Origin: Engraulis encrasicolus | Taxonomy: Eukaryota > Chordata > Actinopteri > Clupeiformes > Engraulidae | DNA length: 64,000 bases | Assembly (NCBI RefSeq): GCF_034702125.1 | Contig: NC_085868.1 | Span: forward strand, 42,674,888 to 42,738,887 | Direction: 5' to 3' | Shown here: positions 57,486-64,000 of the stretch, piece after piece | Layout of the letters: every line of letters begins with the position of its first letter | Numbering within the stretch: position 1 is the first letter of the stretch | Notes under the pieces: model-generated | Database searches by the model: none | Told to the model about the DNA's origin: nothing | The model's input: the letters and a program-made list of their open reading frames with translations, nothing else | Made by a program: the position numbers and the translations under genes

Positions 57486-58529
57486 TGTGAGGAAGATGTT
57501 TCGTCTCACTTGTAGAACTACCGACAAGGTTGGAGATCAGGAGATGAAGGGTTAAAATACCGAGGTCCAAACTATGTTTCCAATGTTTGCGTAATTTTAT
57601 TTCCCTAAATAAACAGTGCACGGGGGCAATCAAACGAAAATGACCAAACTGACACAGACAAAGGGGACATTGACGGGAACGTTGGCAGCCCTGATGATCC
57701 GCAACCTTCACCATTTTCATCTCTGACCTGTAGATGTAGTCAAACTGGAAGCACCCAGATGCCACTAGTGCCCCAATTACACCATAGTGAAACGTGTGTT
57801 AAGCATGCATAGCCTACATAAACAGTGGTATTTTTTGAAACGTTCGGCAAAATCGTGCACGTCAGCTCTCCAAACTCGCGCTCCAGCGCTTCCAACTTGA
57901 GAGCGAAAGAATATGCCCACTAAACTTTGTTGTAGGCTATTCTTGGCGTCCGTTCAGAGATATAGCCTATGTTTAACAGGCAAGATTTCTAATAAGAAAA
58001 TGGTGGCAAAATAATAATGCAGGACATAAGGTATCTTACAATATCCTAACCATGCCTGTCGCATTCACCACTGCTTTGGACTAACCTATTTGTTCCCTAA
58101 GGTGTATATCCTACGTGCGAAAATGTAGCCTACAATATGCTATGAAGGCTATCGATTTAAGTAACCTTAAGATTGATCAAATTATGTCCATAATGTTGCT
58201 CGTCATTCAATAAGACGGACGTTCTGCACGCTTGAGGCTGGCCTGGCCATATCGTGCCGCGCATAGGCATTTTATGCCTGCTCTGCACATGCCAAGGATG
58301 TGTTTTTTTTTTCCCATTATTCTACTTTTCTGTCATTTACCCTGGCTGTGTCTGAAACGCGTTTGCTTATGCTCATGGTCGTCGCTAGGTATCTACCTTC
58401 GCTGGTGCGAATCAGACGGTATAGGCTATATCCTTTCGCGCCAGTCAAATTAATTTCAATAAATGAATAATCAAATATTGCTAATTGGAAATCGATCAAA
58501 ATGTTGTTAAATGTTATAATACTATTTTG
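57486..58529. other. Unannotated
   Basis: Low-repeat sequence, without recognised coding or transposon signals. Confidence 0.5.
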
Positions 58530-58672
58530 GTATGAGGCAGCACGTGCTGAAAACCAAATACAGCCATTTCTGCTTGCATTGATTTAAACAAAACAAGCAA
58601 TTTTGCCCTTTTTTGATTTTCATTTTTCATTCCAAAATAGAATAATGAATGAACGAAAAAGTACACGGACCA
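58530..58672 (-). repeat. Inverted pair, right member
   Basis: Reverse complement of 56,541-56,682, with small indels. No shared inverted termini are seen within either copy, so the class is unknown. Confidence 0.88.
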
Positions 58673-58747
58673 TAACCGCTGCAAAAGCAGCTTTTGGCAT
58701 GAGTCCAAGTTGCTTCTCTTTTTCAAAAAATGAATGAGTAGCCTAAA

Positions 58748-58935
58748 TGTGGTTTTGAGTAGTTAGAACTGCAGTTGAGACAGGTGAGACAGACTTCTTT
58801 TCACAACCAAATCAGAATTTGGTGAAGTTTGATTAGTCAAAATGAGGTAAAGCTATTTTGATTAGTTAGAACTACTGTATAGTTGAGACTGGTGACTTCT
58901 TTTCACAACCAAATCAGAATTTGATTAAGTTTTTA
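58748..58935. repeat. Tandem duplication, about 105-bp period
   Basis: Both copies have GAGTAGTTAGAACT- or GATTAGTTAGAACT-type starts, AGTTGAGAC-GGTGA, and CTTCTTTTCACAACCAAATC followed by AGAATTTG. Confidence 0.85.
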
Positions 58936-59225
58936 TTTTATTTAATTCCGGCGATCATGACGGGCCCGGGAGGTCACAGAGCCAGGTACTGTATGTGTTT
59001 CCTTTTCTCTGCAAATTTCCACTTTTATCATTTCTGGCATTGTTTTTGTTTTTCTCTGAGTAGCTGTTGGCTCTGGATCTAAAATGGATATGATCGTACC
59101 TTTATTTGTCCTGAGGTAGGGAGCCTAAAGGGGTGGGTAAACAACTAATTATCTGGGAGACTTCTAAGCCCTTGAACAGCCACTGACAGTGGAAGGTGAA
59201 ACAACTTAAATCATCTGACTGGACA
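58936..59225. other. Unannotated
   Basis: Nothing recognised. Confidence 0.5.
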
Positions 59226-59233
59226 GAGAAAGA

Positions 59234-59296
<63 letters not shown>
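59226..59296. repeat. (GA)n microsatellite
   Basis: About 33 GA units with one early GGGA interruption. Confidence 0.97.
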
Positions 59297-59299
<3 letters not shown>

Positions 59300-60604
59300 C
59301 TGTGGGTATACGTGTATTCACAGTGGCATCCTAATGGTTTTCTATTCACCTGGATTCCATCCATGTAATGGTCTTGACACTGAGCCTGCCAGCACCATAC
59401 AATATATCCTCCCAGCCCTTCGTCATCCTCTTTTTCTTCTTCTTCTCCTTCTCTTTTCTTATCTTTCCGTTCTTCCCTCCATCCTTATCCTCCTGCTACA
59501 GTCAGAGTGTTAGATTGCTTGCCACGTCCCGGATGCTGGGGGAGTGAGTGCAATCATGGGAATTGTCCAATCCAGATCAATAGCTGGCAGGAAGCTGCAC
59601 TTGTCAGGCAGGCAGGAGAAGGGTATGTCACTGCACTTGAGGGGTCGAGGGATGGTTAAGACCTGTCAGTAGTACTAGGCCTGTCTTCTTTCTTTCCATC
59701 TCCTCTTCCTCCTTGGCTTCCCCTCTTTTTCACTCTCCTTCTCCAGTTTTTTGCTTCTTTTCATTGTCTTTCTCCCCTCTCAGATTTCTCAATTCTGAGG
59801 CAGCACCTGTTCTTTATGTCCTGGAGCAGTATTGCATTCACACGTGTGGTCATCTCAGTGATCAAGCTGTCGTCATCACAATTTACCCCCCTTTTTCCTT
59901 GGAGGATACCTTGTCAAAAATAAATAAATGAATAAATAACTGAAATTGAAAGCACCACACTCCCCCCACCCCCCAGTGAGTTGCCAAATGACAGCTGGCC
60001 TGAAGGAGAATGCAAATCACAAGGTCAATTATTACATCTTTAAGGGTGGGGTCAAAGTTGATATCCACATTGAGGTAGGTGTCATGGTTGACAAAAAAAA
60101 ACGAGACCTACGTATTGTTTTTAACCTTTCTACCTTGACACACTTTAGGTATATGAACAGACTGCAAGGGCTGTACGCCAGCTCATTTATTTTCGTTCTG
60201 TCTATGAGAGATGCTACCAAAGTGGGACACTTTTTAATTTTCTGGATTTTTTCTCTCCAAAAGGGCAATTAGAAAAACCTCTACACACAAAGACATGATT
60301 GGAATTGGAGGCATTGTATGATGAGAGCAAATCTCAATACGGTAATTAAAAATCTTTAACACACTTGGTCAGGTTGTAGTAGTTGTCCATCTTATGGCTG
60401 AGTGGTGAAATGCGGTAAAAAAGAACAACTTGGCATATGCTTAGAGTATTCCTCCATATGTGTGCCTATAGGGTGAGGCTCTGAAATGCAGATTAGAAAT
60501 GTGTCCTGCATAAATAGCAGACCTCTGACTGTCATAATTCACCACATGGCATCAGTGTATTTGAAAACTGACTGAAAATTATTTTGAAGATATCCCCATC
60601 TGGC
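59297..60604. other. Unannotated; CT-rich segments
   Basis: Pyrimidine-rich stretches at 59,410-59,500 and 59,680-59,790. A small (AAAT/GAAT)n tract is at about 59,918-59,940. No gene is supported. Confidence 0.5.
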
Positions 60605-60728
60605 CACTGGACTGCTACACGGGCGACCCAGGTTTGATTCCCGACCCGGGTCATTTCCCGATCCTTCCCCGTCTCTCTCTCTCCTGTCTCTCCTCCACTG
60701 TCCTATCTGAAAAATAAAAATGAATAAT
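60605..60728 (+). mobile_element. tRNA-derived SINE (family B), 5'-truncated
   Basis: A B box GGTTTGATTCC is followed by CGACCCGGGTCATTTCCCGA, a CT-rich tract, CCACTGTCCTATCTGAAAAA and an A-rich tail. It parallels 2846-3062. Confidence 0.85.
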
Positions 60729-61674
60729 GGCATGAACAAAATGTCAGTGTATGTCAGGCTTGCTAAATAATAGGTCTGTCTCTTGGGAAAAACTGTGAAT
60801 GTGAATTCATTGAGAAGATGGATAAGCAAGACGAATAAGCAAGGCAAATAGCAAATTATTCCATGGCAGATGTTGACACAACACCCCAGACACCCAATGG
60901 GTGCCATACCGCGTGGATAGAATATTCAGGTACAGTGCAATTTGGGGACACCACAACTGTCACCAAAGTCTCAGTCACCTAAAAAAACTTTACATTCACA
61001 ATGGCTTCATACATTGAATGAAATAGTTGCTACTGACTAATATCCCAAATCAATGAATCACTATCCTTACTTGTATGTCTGAGAAACTGCAATTATTATC
61101 TTAGACGAGATAATGTATTTTTCCTGTCTGCTACCGAATCTACTCAGACAAGATAAGTATATAGGCCTTGTCATTAGACATTCATCTTCCAGAGGTCTGT
61201 GATTATGGGGTTGCCAGCTCCTTACTCATTAAAGAACCTTTGTGTATTTTGTGTGTGCGTGAATGTGTGTACGTGTGTGTGTGCGCATATGTGTGTGCGC
61301 CTTGTGTGCTTCTTTTCACTATTATGCGGCGAGGAAGAGGAGGAGGAGGAAGACTATGGAATTAGTAGTGCATTTTTTTTCTTAAGGTAGTTGCTGCATG
61401 GAACCATCTACCAATTGCACACTCAAGTTCTCCCGAAAATAAAACTCACTTACCATGAATGCATCAAAAAACATTTGCATATTTGGCTACAATCTGTGCA
61501 GAGCTTCTTTTATCTACTCTGTAACAAATAGCTGTTTATTTACGGCAATTCTGCAACAGCATTCTACTGTTTTCGAAAAACAGACAACTACTGTGAAAAT
61601 ATTACTTTGAGTCACATATTGAGCATAAACAGTAAGTACTGCACAATAGCAGTATTCGCCGTTGTGGAAAAAAC
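60729..61674. other. Unannotated; GT tract at 61,245-61,300
   Basis: An imperfect GT microsatellite and a short (GGA)n at about 61,333-61,350. No gene is supported. Confidence 0.6.
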
Positions 61675-62082
61675 TAGAGATGCACCGGATCCTGATTTTT
61701 AAGATCCTGCCGGATACCAGATCCACTGAATAAGATCCTGCCGGATCCGGAACCGGATACCGGATCCTACAAAAGGGTTGAAACATATAGTCTACTCGCA
61801 CACGTGGGCCCTTTTTATTACGTTGGCGCAAACTATTTTTTAGACTCATTGGCTTATTGCCACACTGCCTGCAATAGCTGCTTCCAAAGGGATTTCACTC
61901 CATGCAGTGATTGGGGTTGTGAAAGACTGAAAAGCCTAGGCTAGACATGCACCAGACCCTGATTTTTAGGTAACATGCCGGATACCGGATCCACTGCTTA
62001 AGATCCTGCCGGACCCGGACCCTGTGAAAAACTCTATTATCCTGACGGATCCGGAACCGGAACCGGATCCGGTGCATCTCTA
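61675..62082. mobile_element. hAT-like MITE, CCGGATCC-rich, with internal duplication
   Basis: It begins TAGAGATGCACCGGATCC and ends GGATCCGGTGCATCTCTA, an 18-bp perfect inverted end. Flanks GAAAAAAC and GAAAATAA match at 6 of 8. A second start-like segment, TAGACATGCACCAGACCCTG at about 61,944, repeats the left end, so it holds a partial internal duplication. Confidence 0.85.
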
Positions 62083-63109
62083 GAAAATAACAAGTTATTT
62101 TAGGCAGCACCATTGAAACCCATTCATCCTCCACTTGTCCGTGATCACCATCAAACCTCAATACCACCTGAAGAACTGAAGTCATTCTGACTGGTTAAAA
62201 TATTATCTGATACTATCAAGCATGATGAAACAATTTCTAAGGAAACTACAATACTTAAAAAGTGCTTGATGCAGCAAAGTGTGAGTAGCACATGCATTTT
62301 GATAGTGATGAAAGTGTGAATGGCTGAAACATTTTAAGAACTTGTAACACTCTTGCAACAAGCAGCCCCATCTAAACCAATCTGCTAATCAGTGCCTGGC
62401 CTCACCTGAGTAGGGCTGTTATGCCATTATTCAATTACGGGCGTCACCTGCCAAGGGCCTGATGACTCTGGTCACATGGTACTCTTGCACCTGTAAATAC
62501 ATCTGGACTATCAACACTTCAGTTGCTTGCCTGCCTGCTGGCTGGCCTGCATGGCACAGCATAGCACTTGTTTGCCTACAAGCTTGCCTACAAGCTTGCT
62601 TACATGCTTGCACACTTTCCTCTTTGTGAAAGCTTGCTGTATGTGGCATCATTTGTGGCATTGTTGCATATAATGTGCCTGCTGCAAATTAGGCATTGCT
62701 TTGAGAGCTAGCTTGTAGTGCTGCTTGTTTGCTGTGCTACTTGGTGCAAAATAATTTTTTAAAGACTGACCAATGCTATATTCATCATTGGCTCATCAAG
62801 AGATACAGTAAAAAGTCCATCTTGCACACTATCATTGTAACATAGCACTGCGTACTCTGAAATTTTATTCATGCCCACACTTTCAAAGGACCACCGCAAA
62901 CCATTTTCTCAATACAGCATTGCGCCATAGTATCATGCTCAAGGCACTCCAGTCATGGTGAACGATGGGAGGGTGGAGTGGTAACAAAGACCAGGGTACC
63001 ACAGTTATGGAGAATGATGGGTGGGGTGGGAAGTTGCCATGGCCATATTCATGAATACAACTATGACCCAGTATTTGCCTGTCATCACACAGTACAATTC
63101 AACTTTTTA
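62083..63109. other. Unannotated; GCTTGCCTACAA repeats
   Basis: A short tandem of TTGCCTACAAGC units lies at about 62,570-62,610. Nothing else is recognised. Confidence 0.5.
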
Positions 63110-63305
63110 ACTGAAATGTACTGTTATTTTTCTGTAGAGTACTGTTATTTAACAGTTCAATTGCTGCTGAAAAAATGTTATATACTGTGATACATTAAAC
63201 AGCAATGAGCTGTATTTGATTTTTGGTGTGAAATAACAGTAGAATTACAGGTAAATATAATTCAAGTAACTGCCGTTATTTTGCAGGGAAATTTTCTTAG
63301 AGTGT
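63110..63305. mobile_element. Fragment of an AACAGTTATTT-rich fish MITE
   Basis: It has repeated ACTGTTATTT words and ends GGGAAATTTTCTTAGAGTGT. This is the end pattern of a common fish repeat that starts ACACTCTAAGAAAATT on the other strand. The other terminus is unclear. Confidence 0.4.
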
Positions 63306-63330
63306 ATGTTTTTATATACTCTATATGAAA

Positions 63331-63488
63331 AATGAAAATTAAGTCCGCACACCAAACTCCCGTTCCTGTTATTTTAATGTGATGTTTCGGGCATCCTGCG
63401 GACATGTCTGGTGAAGGGCAGGATGCCCGAAACATCTCATAAAAATAACTGAAATGGGGGCTTTGGTGTGCGGACTTTATTTTCATTG
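63331..63488. mobile_element. Hairpin element with hammerhead-like core words
   Basis: The outer arms AAAATTAAGTCCGCACACCA and TGGTGTGCGGACTTTATTTT pair. The inner arms GATGTTTCGGGCATCCTGC and GCAGGATGCCCGAAACATC are a perfect 19-bp inverted pair. The loop side reads CTGGTGAAGGGCAGGATGCC followed by CGAAAC. The order CTGNTGA - stem - GAAAC is hammerhead-like and is shared with 7692-7880. A core A is replaced by G here, so activity is doubtful. Confidence 0.65.
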
Positions 63489-63776
63489 TTCATGTGACTT
63501 TGCTAGTCCTGCACCCAAAACTTTTCTGAGACGGATGTGTGTGTTTATTTTCTTTGTTATACTTAATATACTGTACAGCCACACTCAATTCATCAGCTCC
63601 CTCTCTCCCTCTCTCATTTCTTTTCTCCTCCTCTGTCTTCATCCATCTTTCAGCACCACTCTGTTTCTATGGCATGTCTCTCCCTAAGCTAGGGAGCTGT
63701 AAGCAATGTCCTGTATATCTGTAAAAACACACTGAATTGCTTGAATACCATTCTGAAGCAGTAAGTCCAGGTAAGT
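63489..63776. other. Unannotated
   Basis: CT-rich sequence; nothing recognised. Confidence 0.5.
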
Positions 63777-64000
63777 AGCCTGGCGACGCAAACCTCTGTA
63801 CTCCACTGAAAGATTTTGGCTCCGCACTTAGTCTGGCAAAACCTTCCTAGCTCGGTTCGCTCACGTCACAGTTCAGACTGGTGATGCAGAACTCACCTGC
63901 GAAGTCTGTTACTGATTGGTAAAGGTAACACTATTCACACTTTTGTTTTGTTATTTGTACGCTTTTATGACACTATCGTACCAGTCATGCTAATAAACCA
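63777..64000. mobile_element. MITE left end, cut by the window edge
   Basis: TAGCCTGGCGACGCAAACC resembles the TAGCCTCGCGAGCCATCC end of the MITE at 20,504. The right end lies beyond the window. Confidence 0.4.

Overview
This window looks like intergenic or intronic DNA from a teleost fish. The evidence is three families of tRNA-derived SINEs, many short hAT-type elements with 8-bp target duplications, very long CA/GT, CT/GA and GATA microsatellites, and no long open frame that reads as a cellular protein. The species cannot be told from sequence alone. I found no complete protein-coding gene, rRNA, functional tRNA or CRISPR array. What can be annotated is a dense, nested record of transposons plus several local duplications.

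Layout. 1-9.1 kb: microsatellites, SINEs, hAT-like MITEs, a MITE carrying the start of a THAP zinc finger (5.93-6.26 kb), and a hAT MITE (7.65-8.0 kb) that was itself hit by a small hairpin element with a perfect 14-bp target duplication. 9.15-9.55 kb: a MITE with TIRs. 9.68-14.10 kb: a 4.4-kb inverted repeat (arms about 1.9 kb) holding two decayed tail-to-tail copies of a transposon-like coding element; each arm was later hit by a different hAT MITE with a perfect 8-bp duplication. 14-22 kb: more MITEs, including a hAT nested in a hAT (20.49-21.20 kb). 22.8-26.9 kb: a 384-bp tandem duplication, a mariner-like MITE, a GATA tract and a five-copy degenerate array.

28.2-30.2 kb: a foldback MITE, then a minus-strand stretch with a CCAAT box, TATA box, good splice sites and a polyadenylation signal; it is a gene-like or retroelement-like unit without a recognised protein. 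30.46-34.30 kb: a second large foldback (arms about 650 bp) with extra internal copies of its inner segment. 34.4-41 kb: hAT MITEs, a full-length MITE whose internally deleted relative lies at 16.65 kb, SINEs, a 50-bp VNTR and a weak candidate exon (37,752-37,886). 41-50 kb: mostly unrecognised sequence, a piggyBac-like 5' end (44.9 kb), a 377-bp tandem duplication, a SINE on the minus strand and a short-unit array.

50.5-64 kb: homopolymer and microsatellite clusters (the largest at 53.3-54.2 kb), foldback MITEs, a separated inverted pair, a hAT MITE (61.7-62.1 kb) and a hairpin (63.33-63.49 kb) related in motif to the one at 7.7 kb. The elements do not work together as a pathway. Their nesting gives a relative order of insertion, and the two large palindromes could in principle give double-stranded RNA. 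One ambiguous base (N) is at 30,458.
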